Part shown: piece after piece, positions 53,801 to 62,123 of the stretch
How positions within the stretch are numbered: the first letter of the stretch is position 1
Layout: the number at the start of each line of letters is the position of its first letter
Source: VXYL01 sp965208525
GTDB lineage: Bacteria > Pseudomonadota > Gammaproteobacteria > Pseudomonadales > Azotimanducaceae
Direction: 5' to 3'
NCBI GenBank assembly: GCA_965208525.1
Contig: OZ242340.1
Location: forward strand, 806,001-870,000
DNA: 64,000 nucleotides
The notes under the pieces: generated by a model
The model's database searches: none
Told to the model about the DNA's origin: nothing
What the model saw: the letters and a program-made list of their open reading frames with translations, nothing else
Program-made: the position numbers and the translations under genes

Positions 53801-55837
53801 ATGGCCGTTCGGCACATCGCTGCCGAGGCGCAGCGCCTTTCGAAAGACTACGCGGAACTCGGCGCCGACTACGCGGGAGAGCTCTTCAACCGCGTCATGG
53901 GCAATCAGGCTTCCGACGGCGCCTACTTCACCCGCCCGGCGGCCGCGTCACTGCTCGCCAAACTCGCGCTCGATGCCGCAACGCCCGGCGCAAACTGGGC
54001 CGACCGGGCAACTTGGGAGCGCAACACGGTGGTTGATCTTGCCTGTGGCTCGGGAACGCTGCTGGCCGCATCGCTCACCGAAATGAAGCGACGGGCAGCA
54101 GACGCCGGCGCAACGGAACCGCAGGTCGCGGCGCTGCAAAAACTCGCGGTGGAGGAAACGATCGCCGGACTCGACTTCAACCCGGTCTCCCTGCAACTGG
54201 CCGCGGCCCAACTCACGGCGGGCAACGCGGACATTGCTTACCGCAAAATCGGCCTGCACCGGATGCCCTACGGACCCAGAGGCGGCTCCGTCGACAACAT
54301 TGGTGCCGGTTCGCTCGAGTTGCTCGCACAGCCCAGGATCATCGCCGGGACCACCCAAAACACCGAACTGCATTTGGATGAGCAGGACATTGGCTCCGAA
54401 CGACTGCGAATGACCCATGAAGATCCGACGCTCGAAGATGCCGTGGACGCCGTCGAGCGGGCGCGGATCGTCATCATGAACCCACCATTCACAAGCAGGG
54501 AGCGAATGGGGGAGAAGTTCTCGGACGGCATCCGCACCCTCCTCCGCGAGCGGGTCGACGGCCTCGAAAGGAACCTCGTCCGCAACGATCCGCCACTCGA
54601 TGGCTTTGTGAGCAGAAGGTCGGTCGGCCCTCTGTTCGAGGCGCTTGCCGATAAGTGCGCGGATCCCGACGAAGGCGTTGTCGCCATGGTATGGCCCACC
54701 ATCGTCTTCACCGGACCCGCATCCCTCCGCGTCCGCCAGATACTCGCATCGAGGTTCCACATCCACACTCTGCTCACCTGTCACCAACCCGGCGAAATCA
54801 ACTTGAGCCAGAACACCTCCATCAACGAAAGCCTGATTGTGGCCCGCCGCCATTCGTCCGGGACGGCGGCGACGCTACCCACCCGTATTGTCAGCCTCGA
54901 CCGGTTTCCGACCGACGATGAGGCGGTCGCCGAATTGCACGAAGGCCTCCTCGGATGCGAAACCGGCGGCGCCCTACCCGACGGTTGGGGCGAGGTCTCC
55001 ATGTGGCCGGCCGAACGGGTCGAGGCCGGCGACTGGACCGCAGGTTGTTTTCGATCGCCGGCGCTCGCTGAAGCGGCCTTCGCCATATCATCCGCCCCCG
55101 CCCTCATCCCCATGGAAGATCAGGACATGGTGCCTTCGGCCGTACTGCATGGCGGGGGATCCATCGCGTTCCAGCCCGCTGCCCCGACTGCATCCGGCGC
55201 CTTTCCTGTCTTGTACTCCAAAAGCGCCGATGCGCAACAGGCCATTCGAGGCGTACCCGACCAACACAGAGCACCAACGAAGTCCGTGCCGAAGCGTCAG
55301 TGGATTGAGGTACCTGGTGCCGACGGACCACAACACCCGGACACCGCCCGTCGGATCGTGAACCAAACCGCCCACCTCCTGGTCACAGCCGGGCAGGACA
55401 CCAGCACAGGCCGCCTTACGGCCGTCGCGCAAGAGGAACGATTCGTCGGTCGGGGGTACTTGCCCGTACCGCAAGTTACGCTGACGCAGGCAAAGGCTGC
55501 CGCGGTCTTCCTCAACGCCACTGCCGGTCGCCTTCAGTTGCTACGCAATCCCGGTAGGAAGCTGGCATTTCCCGTATACGAACCTGCGGGCCTCAAGAAG
55601 ATCCGTCTGCCCGATCTGTCCGATGCTGCACTCGTTGACCGCTTGGCTCGTTGCTGGGACACCACGGCGGAGACAGAAGTGCCGCAGTACCGTGACGGTG
55701 AATGCGACGTGAGGCGCATTTGGGACGACGCCGTGGCCGACGCACTGGGGTGGGACAGGAGCTGGCTTAGCGAACTGCGGCGCCTGCTGCACCTCGAACC
55801 CCATGTCAGGGGTCTTGGGTATGGACAGTACGGCTGA
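50828..55837 (+). CDS. Single-chain Type ISP-like restriction-modification enzyme
   Basis: A 1,669-residue protein with the domain order of LlaGI/LlaBIII-like Type ISP enzymes. First is an Mrr-type nuclease (GIDVVAERSDGALIAIQCKS, about 66-87). Then comes a RecA-like translocase with Walker A PCGTGKSRIAL (about 215), VADEAHRT (about 345) and the motor motif VGRVMRR (about 604). A coupler follows, then a methyltransferase with GAYFTRPAAASLL (about 1031), motif I VVDLACGSGTLLAAS (about 1068) and motif IV MNPPFTSRER (about 1217). A C-terminal target-recognition part ends the chain. AAGGAGACGT precedes ATG 50828. It cuts foreign DNA after translocation and protects host DNA by adenine methylation (family knowledge). 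Confidence 0.88.
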   Translation: MTHQSETDALTKLRDSLDEIRETSGRATDGKWLERLTADCGPLIADWDLRKAWVWDDWPGKRHPDTGIDVVAERSDGALIAIQCKSRKLDRQGTGAAINKTEINSFIAETAGAGRPFAELWLVVNGAVPVNSNAKRLMAGTNVRHINLRADIQTHLDAASATQPPKGRQTNTGGRQTRDCMQREAVQKSVEALTRIARSGTGAARGRIILPCGTGKSRIALRLIEELTAPRQVSAILCPSIALVAQLRREFLNNSTTPLAALAVCSDQTAARGSDLSKDQTADLSQVSASDVKGRVTTDPAEIADWIETVPQDRLGVIFGTYQSSHRIAEALTSSGTRLAVLVADEAHRTAGIRRVKADEKRLRDFTVCHDEARFPATYRIYQTATPKIYRSPGEHAAAKRLKDSDWIVRSMDNENVFGVELYRKSYRDAVENGWLSDYRIIALGVNDPEAYRTANELAAREGSRLSTVQFLRGLALALVMGGATRREDDRKVIRSSINFLNTVKKSQQMREALESETVRDWVAGRLAADGVADSPASYALRHLDAKSNVAERDQATAELGAATETEPLGILNVGIFGEGTDAPALSAVGFLEPRKSPVDVIQAVGRVMRRSEGKDMGYILCPIVIPPNADAETWLANTNNPDDGWQALGQILMALRAHDDRIEERLSDLMSIYLPGDPPEDTPESTLVCLGSQDTGRATWFLHEGRRGTVEADVAATVARGKVADGDRAFRPLAVAMPDDPPTGKPDSPPPPEQPPKTEPHRIVSGKLDQEGRVEVREQSVERHKPKPDGTPGPVNVKKTKVTGRKMLNGEAGRKVAHPRKSKTPEELAQLREQRALRLLSASKADDMGISVNLLERSGLCRDRAERSVNTLEETIAEARLRLEEDELAGPLNTHFDLDHQSRAGKDSADGCTIASLLLMNAAMLHQRIAAGAWLPGIVGLDEVKTAPDAAAIALRHWNRITRHDFLPVLEPAIAVIEAVQDTGRESGLNMAVRHIAAEAQRLSKDYAELGADYAGELFNRVMGNQASDGAYFTRPAAASLLAKLALDAATPGANWADRATWERNTVVDLACGSGTLLAASLTEMKRRAADAGATEPQVAALQKLAVEETIAGLDFNPVSLQLAAAQLTAGNADIAYRKIGLHRMPYGPRGGSVDNIGAGSLELLAQPRIIAGTTQNTELHLDEQDIGSERLRMTHEDPTLEDAVDAVERARIVIMNPPFTSRERMGEKFSDGIRTLLRERVDGLERNLVRNDPPLDGFVSRRSVGPLFEALADKCADPDEGVVAMVWPTIVFTGPASLRVRQILASRFHIHTLLTCHQPGEINLSQNTSINESLIVARRHSSGTAATLPTRIVSLDRFPTDDEAVAELHEGLLGCETGGALPDGWGEVSMWPAERVEAGDWTAGCFRSPALAEAAFAISSAPALIPMEDQDMVPSAVLHGGGSIAFQPAAPTASGAFPVLYSKSADAQQAIRGVPDQHRAPTKSVPKRQWIEVPGADGPQHPDTARRIVNQTAHLLVTAGQDTSTGRLTAVAQEERFVGRGYLPVPQVTLTQAKAAAVFLNATAGRLQLLRNPGRKLAFPVYEPAGLKKIRLPDLSDAALVDRLARCWDTTAETEVPQYRDGECDVRRIWDDAVADALGWDRSWLSELRRLLHLEPHVRGLGYGQYG

Positions 55838-56102
55838 AACCGAGCCAACCGAGATCAGCGGCAGCCTTGACCCTCGCCCAGCCGCCGCGTCGGTAGCGTA
55901 TCCGTTTGAAATTCAGGCGGCGCGTTTCTTGTAGGGGCCGCGCTTGCCCGGCTTCGGTTCGCGCGCCTCGACGAGCTTCGCCGCTGCTGCCGATCAAGAA
56001 GAAGGTGCGCGACCATTGCCGCGTGCTTCTCGGCCTTCTTCGGCCTAAAGCGCGGGGCGGCGCCCGCGTAACAGCGCTGGACAAGACGCAATATCAAGCT
56101 TT
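55838..56102. other. Remnant on the minus strand in the gap
   Basis: The minus-strand frames give KKAEKHAAMVAHLLLDRQQ in one frame and LVEAREPKPGKRGPYKKRAA in another, with a stop in the second. This looks like a frameshifted tail of a lost protein (about 55,930-56,080), but I cannot name it. Confidence 0.3.
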
Positions 56103-56732
56103 ATGGTGCCGTATTCCGCACGCAAGCTCCCGACCCCTATGCTTAAAAACACCGTCGTCGTGGTCGGTGATCGCTTCGACCCATCGATGTTCAACGAGTC
56201 GGACGCGTTCGGCTTGAGGGCCGACCCGGGCGGGCGTATGCTCGTCGGCCCAATCGCTCAGTACACCTATGGTGGTGGACGCTACGCGTTTAGCATCGTG
56301 CCCAATCGAATTGACCTAAGCGTTGCCGCACCCGATGTATCGCCGCGTATTTTTGTCTCGGCAGCCAACGGCATCGCGGCGGCTGTTGACCGCCTTGGGA
56401 ATGCGGTGTCGGTCACCGGGTTGGGCCTGAACTGCGAAGGGGCTATTGCCGTAGGGGTCAGCGGACGGCAATTCTGCCAAGGGCTTCTTGACGCCTCATC
56501 CATCGAGCGTCTCATGGACGGCGCGGCTCCGACATCGATTCAGCTGCAGGAGCAGCAGGGCGCCGTCCGATACAACGTGCGCTTCGAGCCGGAAGCGGCG
56601 ACGGATGGACAGAATCTGTTCGTCGCTGTCAATGCGCATCAAGACATCGAACCGGGCGGCGTTAGTGCCGCCGTGGAACGCTTGGCCGACGTTAAATCCT
56701 GGGTGGAGACGCTTCATGGGCGCCTTGGCTGA
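56103..56732 (+). CDS. Unknown protein, first gene of a three-gene operon
   Basis: A 209-residue soluble protein. The N terminus VVVVGDRFDPSMFNESDAFG is strand-helix-like. No domain is recognised. Start is ATG 56103, or ATG 56139 (MLKNTVVVV). Its last 17 bases overlap the start of the next gene, so translation is coupled. It lies in accessory region 2 beside the P4-type integrase. Confidence 0.55.
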   Translation: MVPYSARKLPTPMLKNTVVVVGDRFDPSMFNESDAFGLRADPGGRMLVGPIAQYTYGGGRYAFSIVPNRIDLSVAAPDVSPRIFVSAANGIAAAVDRLGNAVSVTGLGLNCEGAIAVGVSGRQFCQGLLDASSIERLMDGAAPTSIQLQEQQGAVRYNVRFEPEAATDGQNLFVAVNAHQDIEPGGVSAAVERLADVKSWVETLHGRLG

Positions 56733-57315
56733 ACTCGAGCTAGAAGGCAAAATCGATGTGGTAGCCCAAGTCCGCAGCCTCCAGAAGACGGCGACGACGG
56801 TATTCGATGCGCTCAGCTTCCGACAAAATGTGCCGAATGAGGCGCACAAAACCGATTCGTTTGATTATCTGATCCACGCCTCATTGCAGACGGCGGGGTG
56901 GGTGCCAACGTCGGATAACATGGTGGTCGCGGTCTTTCGGCGCTCAATAGACGATTGGATGTGCTATGCGCGTCCTGCGACGAAGTTGCACCTGCGGACC
57001 TTCAGATCCAATCGCATCGATATGCTGGTCACCTATGATGAACGGGAGGTGGTCGGGGATGCTGAAGCGTGGGACTTGGTCCGTGCCGAATTGATGGCAG
57101 CCGATTGGTCCTTTCGGACGATAGACGGCATTGCCCGCAATACAGGATTGGACCGCGACCGTATTTCCCGATTGCTCGATCAGCACGGGGACGATGTGCG
57201 CACTGCTCCGATTCGAGATCACGCGGGGCGGGTGCTCTATACGTCCAGCAGCAGGCCCCGACGCTGGCGTGATGTCGTGTGGGAAATCCAGGCAGCCCTT
57301 AGCAAGTCACTTTGA
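56716..57315 (+). CDS. Unknown protein with a C-terminal helix-turn-helix
   Basis: A 199-residue protein. Residues about 130-175 (WSFRTIDGIARNTGLDRDR, then ISRLLDQHGDDVRTA) resemble a winged or simple helix-turn-helix. The N-terminal half contains EGKIDVVAQVRSLQK and FDYLIHASLQTAGWVP. ATG 56716 is in the overlap with the upstream gene. Function unknown. Confidence 0.6.
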   Translation: MGALAELELEGKIDVVAQVRSLQKTATTVFDALSFRQNVPNEAHKTDSFDYLIHASLQTAGWVPTSDNMVVAVFRRSIDDWMCYARPATKLHLRTFRSNRIDMLVTYDEREVVGDAEAWDLVRAELMAADWSFRTIDGIARNTGLDRDRISRLLDQHGDDVRTAPIRDHAGRVLYTSSSRPRRWRDVVWEIQAALSKSL

Positions 57316-57318
57316 GCA

Positions 57319-57600
57319 GTGGATTTGAGCCTTTGGATCTATGGGGTGCTCGGTGCCGTAAGTGCCGAAGTGCTGTTCCTATATCGCCAGCGGAACCAGC
57401 GGCCGCCTGCCTATTACAGGGACCCGTTCTTCCTGTGCGTAACGTTGGCAATGATCATGGTCGCCGGCGTCCTGGTCTTCACCTACGAGGTGTCCGGCAT
57501 GATCTCGCATGCGGTGGCGGCCTTTCACGTTGGCGCCGCAACACCGCTGATTGTTGGAAAGGCGCTCGTGTCGCCCCCTGCATCGCCCCTCGTCGATTGA
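57319..57600 (+). CDS. Small membrane protein
   Basis: A 93-residue protein with three hydrophobic segments (LWIYGVLGAVSAEVLFLY, FFLCVTLAMIMVAGVLVF and VAAFHVGAATPLIVGKAL). GTG 57319 is three bases after the previous stop codon, so the three genes form one operon. It resembles single-chain membrane partners in defence operons (inference only). Confidence 0.55.
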   Translation: MDLSLWIYGVLGAVSAEVLFLYRQRNQRPPAYYRDPFFLCVTLAMIMVAGVLVFTYEVSGMISHAVAAFHVGAATPLIVGKALVSPPASPLVD

Positions 57601-57644
57601 GCCCCCGCCCGAATCGAGCAGATCTGATCCGCCTCCGTGAATTT

Positions 57645-58832
57645 TCAAGCGGATACACTACCGCCGCGGCCGGGTTTGTTCACAACGCTTGGGTCCGCGA
57701 TCGCCTCACACCATGCTTTCATCACAGGTCGCCGCCTCTCCAGCAGGTCGTCACGGGCGTACGCCGCCACCGTCGCAGAACCCTCCACGTGCGCCAGCGC
57801 GAACTCGGACAGCGTCTCCTCCACGCCGTGCTGCCGCGCCCAGTCCTTGAAGCTCGAACGGAAGCCGTGGCCCGATGCCGCCACCCCCGCCTGCCGCAGC
57901 GCCTGCGTCATCACCTTCTCCCCCAGCATCGATCCCGGTCGGGAACCGGGGAACACGAGACCACCGCCGCGCACGACCTCGCGGGCGCCCGCCAGCAACT
58001 CCAGCGCCTGACGCGACAGCGGAACCCGGTGCGCTCGCCCGGTCTTCATCGATTCCGCGGGTTTGACCCACACCGCTGCCTCCAGGTCGAACTGGTCCCA
58101 CGTCGCGCGCCGAACCTCCACTTGCCGCGCCGCTGTCAGCGCCGTAAAGCGCATCGCCCGCTTCGTCGAAGGCGCGCACCTGGTCGCTTCGATGCGCGCC
58201 AGTGCCGGCCCCACCTCCGACCAGTGCAGCGCCTCGTGGTGCCTCGGCCCCGTCGCCCGCCTCGGCAGGCTCCGCCGCACCGTCTCCACCGGCGAGCCCT
58301 CGGTCCGGTGCTCCTGGATGCGCGCCCAGTCCAGTACCGCCGTGATCGCCGAGCCCGCCGTCTTCACCGTCGCGTGCTTACCAGCCAGCGCCAGAGGGCG
58401 CAGCGCCTCGTACACCGCCGCCGTGCCCACTTGGTCCACCGGCACCCCGCCGAACTTCGGCAGGACATGCCGGTCCATCGCGGTCCGCCAGCTCCGCGCG
58501 GGGCTGTCCGTCCGCCATACCTCCTGCCTCTCCGCGAAGCACGCCTGCTCCGCCTGCGCAAAGGTCGGCACCCGGGCCCGGCGGGGATCGCCCCCCGTCC
58601 GAGCCACTGCGCGGTTGTCGGCGGCGACGCGCCGCGCGTCCGCAAGCGAGACCAGCTCCGCGCTGCCGAGCCCCAGGTCCACGCGGCGGCCGTGTATGGT
58701 CAGCCGCTGGACCCACTGCCGGGTGCCGGAGGGCTTGACGCGGAGCATGAGTCCGTTGCCGTCGACGTAGCTGCCGGGGCCGGCGGTGCGCACCTTGGCG
58801 GCGGAGAGGGCATTGCGGCACAATCGGGGCAT
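57645..58832 (-). CDS. P4-type tyrosine integrase
   Basis: A 395-residue integrase with the N-terminal DUF4102-like domain (GSYVDGNGLMLRVKPSGTRQ and WVQRLTIHGRRVDLGLG). The catalytic residues are Arg in ALTAARQVEVRRATW, His/Arg in GHGFRSSFKDWA, and a C-terminal helix ALAHVEGSATVAAYARDD that carries the Tyr nucleophile. It lies at the right end of accessory region 2 and probably mobilised it. No tRNA or obvious attachment repeat is seen within 300 bases. Confidence 0.88.
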   Translation of the reverse strand: MPRLCRNALSAAKVRTAGPGSYVDGNGLMLRVKPSGTRQWVQRLTIHGRRVDLGLGSAELVSLADARRVAADNRAVARTGGDPRRARVPTFAQAEQACFAERQEVWRTDSPARSWRTAMDRHVLPKFGGVPVDQVGTAAVYEALRPLALAGKHATVKTAGSAITAVLDWARIQEHRTEGSPVETVRRSLPRRATGPRHHEALHWSEVGPALARIEATRCAPSTKRAMRFTALTAARQVEVRRATWDQFDLEAAVWVKPAESMKTGRAHRVPLSRQALELLAGAREVVRGGGLVFPGSRPGSMLGEKVMTQALRQAGVAASGHGFRSSFKDWARQHGVEETLSEFALAHVEGSATVAAYARDDLLERRRPVMKAWCEAIADPSVVNKPGRGGSVSA

Positions 58833-59084
58833 CGATAAATTTCCGGAAGCCTGAACGTGCGAAGCCTACCGCCATTGCAGACCGAACACAATGAGTCCCA
58901 CGAAAAAGCGCGAGTCCCGCGGCATCTTCCGGGTCCATTCGAGCTGCCTTGATCTTGCTTGAACTACCACAAAGAACCGGTTTATCAGAATGTTAACGGA
59001 CTTTCTGACGCCCTATGGATTCTGGCGGTCATGTGCCTAGTCGGTTGCAGCCGACTGTACGGCGCAGCCTCCTAGCGTTGGTTC

Positions 59085-59336
59085 ATGACGTCGTACTATG
59101 ACGCTCTCTGGATGGATGGCGACGATGTGCAGCAATTAAAAGTGTCCCCGAAGTACCAAGTGGTCATTCCCAAGGCCATACGCGAGTACCTCCGAATTGA
59201 ACCCGGTCAGCGGCTGCAGGTTGTGCCCTATGGTGACCGCATCGAGCTCGTGCCGATGCGTCGCATCGGCGACTTGCGGGGCTTCCTCGCCGACATGGAT
59301 CCGCGACTCGAGCGCGAGCCGGATCGTGAGTTCTAG
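59085..59336 (+). CDS. AbrB/MazE-type DNA-binding protein
   Basis: An 83-residue protein with a swapped-hairpin AbrB fold: LKVSPKYQVVIPKAIREYLRI, then PGQRLQVVPYGDRIELVP. In toxin-antitoxin pairs this fold is the antitoxin. No toxin gene follows before the exported protein, so it may be an orphan. ATG 59085, or ATG 59112 as the alternative. The segment before it (58,833-59,084) holds no gene and has CGGTTGCAGCCG near 59,041. Confidence 0.75.
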   Translation: MTSYYDALWMDGDDVQQLKVSPKYQVVIPKAIREYLRIEPGQRLQVVPYGDRIELVPMRRIGDLRGFLADMDPRLEREPDREF

Positions 59337-59408
59337 GAGCTTGCGGCGTCGACCACTTCAACCTAGTCGACTCTTCCGGTTGGATCAAAGATCTTCACCG
59401 CAGCATGC

Positions 59409-60071
59409 ATGACTAAGTTCCGTCGCTCACGCCGGCCTTTGATCGCGCTCGCATGCTGCCTACAAGCTGTGGCATCCGCAAGCGAGCCGGTCGCAGCGAC
59501 CCTCGCCGAGAGTACCCGGCTGGTCGAACTTGCAGACGCGGCAACCCTGAGGCCGATCGCGCAAGGAGATAGATTTGCGATCTACGACCTGGGTGTAAAG
59601 TCATACCCGCAAGCGACCCTCCTCGTGCAGTCGAGCGTCACGCCCATCAACCTCGGCGCGGAAATGGCGCCGCTGATGGACACCGCCGGCCTCTGGGCAG
59701 CGATTCGCGAGCACGACATCCCGATACGCCAGCACTCACCTGCAGAGGTGTACCTCTACAACTGGGTGAACGGTGCCCAAGGGCCGATGGTGTTCGACGT
59801 AGGCGTCGTGGTTCCGGACGACTTCGATGCGGCACCGCCCGGACTGCTGCTGCGCCGCGTGGCACCCTTGAAAGTCGCGAGCCTGCTATACGTCGGCCCT
59901 TTTCCCCACGAAACCGGCACCGGCTGGCACGAACTGCGCTGGGAAGAGCGCGCCCGCCAAGCCGGCCACGCGTACACGGAACGGCTATACCGCGAGCTCT
60001 ATCACCATTTCGACTACACCCCGTCAGGAATGCACCAGCACGTGGTGGAAGTGCAGATCGAAATCGAATGA
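59409..60071 (+). CDS. Exported GyrI/SOUL-like protein
   Basis: A 220-residue protein. The first 25 residues (RRPLIALACCLQAVASASE) form a signal peptide. The rest has the GyrI-like small-molecule-binding pattern, with two repeated beta-alpha halves (QATLLVQSSVTPINLGAE and ASLLYVGPFPHETGTGWHEL, then HQHVVEVQIEIE). Fold assignment is by pattern only. Periplasmic location suggests ligand binding instead of regulation. Confidence 0.6.
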   Translation: MTKFRRSRRPLIALACCLQAVASASEPVAATLAESTRLVELADAATLRPIAQGDRFAIYDLGVKSYPQATLLVQSSVTPINLGAEMAPLMDTAGLWAAIREHDIPIRQHSPAEVYLYNWVNGAQGPMVFDVGVVVPDDFDAAPPGLLLRRVAPLKVASLLYVGPFPHETGTGWHELRWEERARQAGHAYTERLYRELYHHFDYTPSGMHQHVVEVQIEIE

Positions 60072-60081
60072 AGCCAAACGA

Positions 60082-60101
60082 GGGCGACGCATGCGTCGCC
60101 C
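60082..60101. repeat. 20-bp palindrome
   Basis: GGGCGACGCATGCGTCGCCC, identical to 43,582-43,601. Confidence 0.75.
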
Positions 60102-60173
60102 CTACGGCACCCGACGCACAAAACGACACGCTCTGTAAGTGCTGGCTCCCATGCTACGGGCTTACAGGTGGAC

Positions 60174-61199
60174 TCAACCGCTAGCTACCTCATAGCCGTT
60201 CATCGTTACCACGCATTTGCCCACTACGTCTCGGTTTTCCAGCATCCGCATGGCGTCCACGGCTCGCTCCAAAGGGAATCCGGCGCAGACGTAGGGGTCG
60301 ATGGCGCCGCTGGTGGCCAAGTCCCATAGGGCGGCCTGGTTCTGGCGGCCGAGTTCCGGGTCGCGGCGACCGATTTCACCGGCGCGGACGCCAATGACCG
60401 AGATGCTCTTGATGAGGATCAGGTTCACCGGTGCGGTCGGCCAACGGCCGCTAGTGAAGCCGATGGTGAGAATGCGCCCGCGCCAGTTGATGCAGCGCAT
60501 GGATTCGTCGAAGACATCGCCGCCCACCGGATCGTAGATCACGTCGGCGCCGCCACTGCCGGTTAGGGCCTTCACTTGGTCGCGAAAGCCGCCCATGCGG
60601 CCGTCCGGGAGCGTGTAGTTGATGACCGCATCGGCGCCGCGCGAGGCCACCACGGCCAGCTTGTCGTCGCGCCCCCCGGTGCCGATGACATGCGCTCCAT
60701 AGTGCTTGCCGAGATCGACGGCTGCCATGCCGACGCCACCCGTGGCGCCGTGCACCAGCAACCACTCGCCGGCCTGCAAGTTGCCGCGCACCCTGAGCGC
60801 GACATAGGCCGTCATGTAGGCCGTGCTGTAGGAAGCAGCCTTCTCGTAGTTCATCTTCCCCGGAATCGGCTTGACGCCAGCGGCCGGCACATTCACCGCC
60901 TCGGCAAACCCGCCGGCACGGGAGCCGAAGCACACGGCGTCACCCTCCTTGAGATTCGTGACGCCAGCGCCAACCGCGGCCACGTCCCCCGCTGCCTCTC
61001 CACCTGGGGCGAACGGCAACGGCGGTTTGTGCTGATACTTTCCCTGAATCATCAGGAGGTCAGGAAAGTTGACGGCGCAGGCCTTCACCCGAATCTGCAC
61101 CTCACCGGGGCCAGGATCGGGAAGTTCGATCTCGTCCAGCGTGACGGAACCGATGTCTTCGCTGATGGCGTGGCAGCGAACGGTGCGGATTCGGGTCAT
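60174..61199 (-). CDS. NADPH:quinone oxidoreductase-like MDR protein
   Basis: A 341-residue zinc-independent medium-chain dehydrogenase. GEVQIRVKACAVNFPDLLMI is the quinone reductase signature, and the Rossmann motif is VHGATGGVGMAAVDLG. The active-site Cys of zinc alcohol dehydrogenases is replaced. ATG 61199 (MTRIRTVRC) is chosen, since the 17 extra codons upstream lie in a non-coding gap. It shares the strand of the molybdenum enzyme genes. Confidence 0.88.
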   Translation of the reverse strand: MTRIRTVRCHAISEDIGSVTLDEIELPDPGPGEVQIRVKACAVNFPDLLMIQGKYQHKPPLPFAPGGEAAGDVAAVGAGVTNLKEGDAVCFGSRAGGFAEAVNVPAAGVKPIPGKMNYEKAASYSTAYMTAYVALRVRGNLQAGEWLLVHGATGGVGMAAVDLGKHYGAHVIGTGGRDDKLAVVASRGADAVINYTLPDGRMGGFRDQVKALTGSGGADVIYDPVGGDVFDESMRCINWRGRILTIGFTSGRWPTAPVNLILIKSISVIGVRAGEIGRRDPELGRQNQAALWDLATSGAIDPYVCAGFPLERAVDAMRMLENRDVVGKCVVTMNGYEVASG

Positions 61200-61307
61200 T
61201 GGTTTCCTTGCCAGTCGCAGCGCCAGGCGGGGACCGCTCCCCGGACGCACAACCCCAGCGTTGCGCCCGTCACGCGCGTCCCTGGCGGAGGGCCCGCCAT
61301 GCCTTCC

Positions 61308-62090
61308 TCAGATCAGACTTGCGATCGCCCGTTCTGCCATCACCCGCACCAGGTTCCCGCGAAACTCAGCGGAGGCATGGATGTCGGCATTGAACTCCGA
61401 ATGGTCGAGCGCCGCATTTGCGACTGCCGAGGCTGAGAACCCGCTTGCGAGTTCTGCTTCGAGTTCGGACCAGCGGAAGGCGCATGGGCCAGCACCGGTC
61501 ACGCCGACGCAGGTTGCGTCGCCGCAACGGGCCACGAAAACGCCCACCACCGCGTAGCGGGAAGCGGGGTTCGGGAACTTGGCGTACACCGCCGAGGTGG
61601 GCTTGGTGAACTCCACCGAGGTGATGATCTCGCCCTCGTCGAGTGCCGTCTCGAAAAGGCCCTTGAAGAACTCTCCACCAGGGATCGACCGCTTGGTCGT
61701 GTGGATGGTGCTGTCCAAGGCCACGACTGCTGCTGGGTAGTCGGCTGCCGGGTCGCTGTTGGCAATCGAACCGCCGATGGTGCCTCGGTTGCGCACATGC
61801 GCGTCGCCAATTTGCCCCGCGAGGGCTGCCAAGGCCGGAATGGCGTTGCTGGCCGCGACTTCGGCATGGCGCGTCATCGCGCCCACGCTGATGGTGTTGC
61901 CGTTGTCGGTGATGCCCGAGAGGGCGCCGATGCCGCCCAAGTCGATCACATCCGAAGGCGCCGCGAGGCGCTGCTTCAGCGTCGGAATCAGCGTCATGCC
62001 GCCGGAAAGATAGGTGCCGTCGTCGGCACCGGCCATCAGCGAAGCCGCTTCGTCGAGCGAGGCGGGCCTGTGGTAGTTGAACTGGTACAT
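61308..62090 (-). CDS. coxM: FAD-binding medium subunit of a molybdenum hydroxylase
   Basis: A 260-residue protein of the CoxM/CutM family. YQFNYHRPASLDEAASLMA begins it. The FAD signatures are YLSGGMTLIPTLKQ, AHVRNRGTIGGSIANSDPAAD and VGVTGAGPCAFR. It passes electrons from the molybdenum subunit to the acceptor. The large subunit gene is 33 bases upstream. The 2Fe-2S small subunit is not in the window. Confidence 0.86.
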   Translation of the reverse strand: MYQFNYHRPASLDEAASLMAGADDGTYLSGGMTLIPTLKQRLAAPSDVIDLGGIGALSGITDNGNTISVGAMTRHAEVAASNAIPALAALAGQIGDAHVRNRGTIGGSIANSDPAADYPAAVVALDSTIHTTKRSIPGGEFFKGLFETALDEGEIITSVEFTKPTSAVYAKFPNPASRYAVVGVFVARCGDATCVGVTGAGPCAFRWSELEAELASGFSASAVANAALDHSEFNADIHASAEFRGNLVRVMAERAIASLI

Positions 62091-62123
62091 GGCTTTGTCT
62101 CCCCTCTTTCGCCTCGGATCGCC

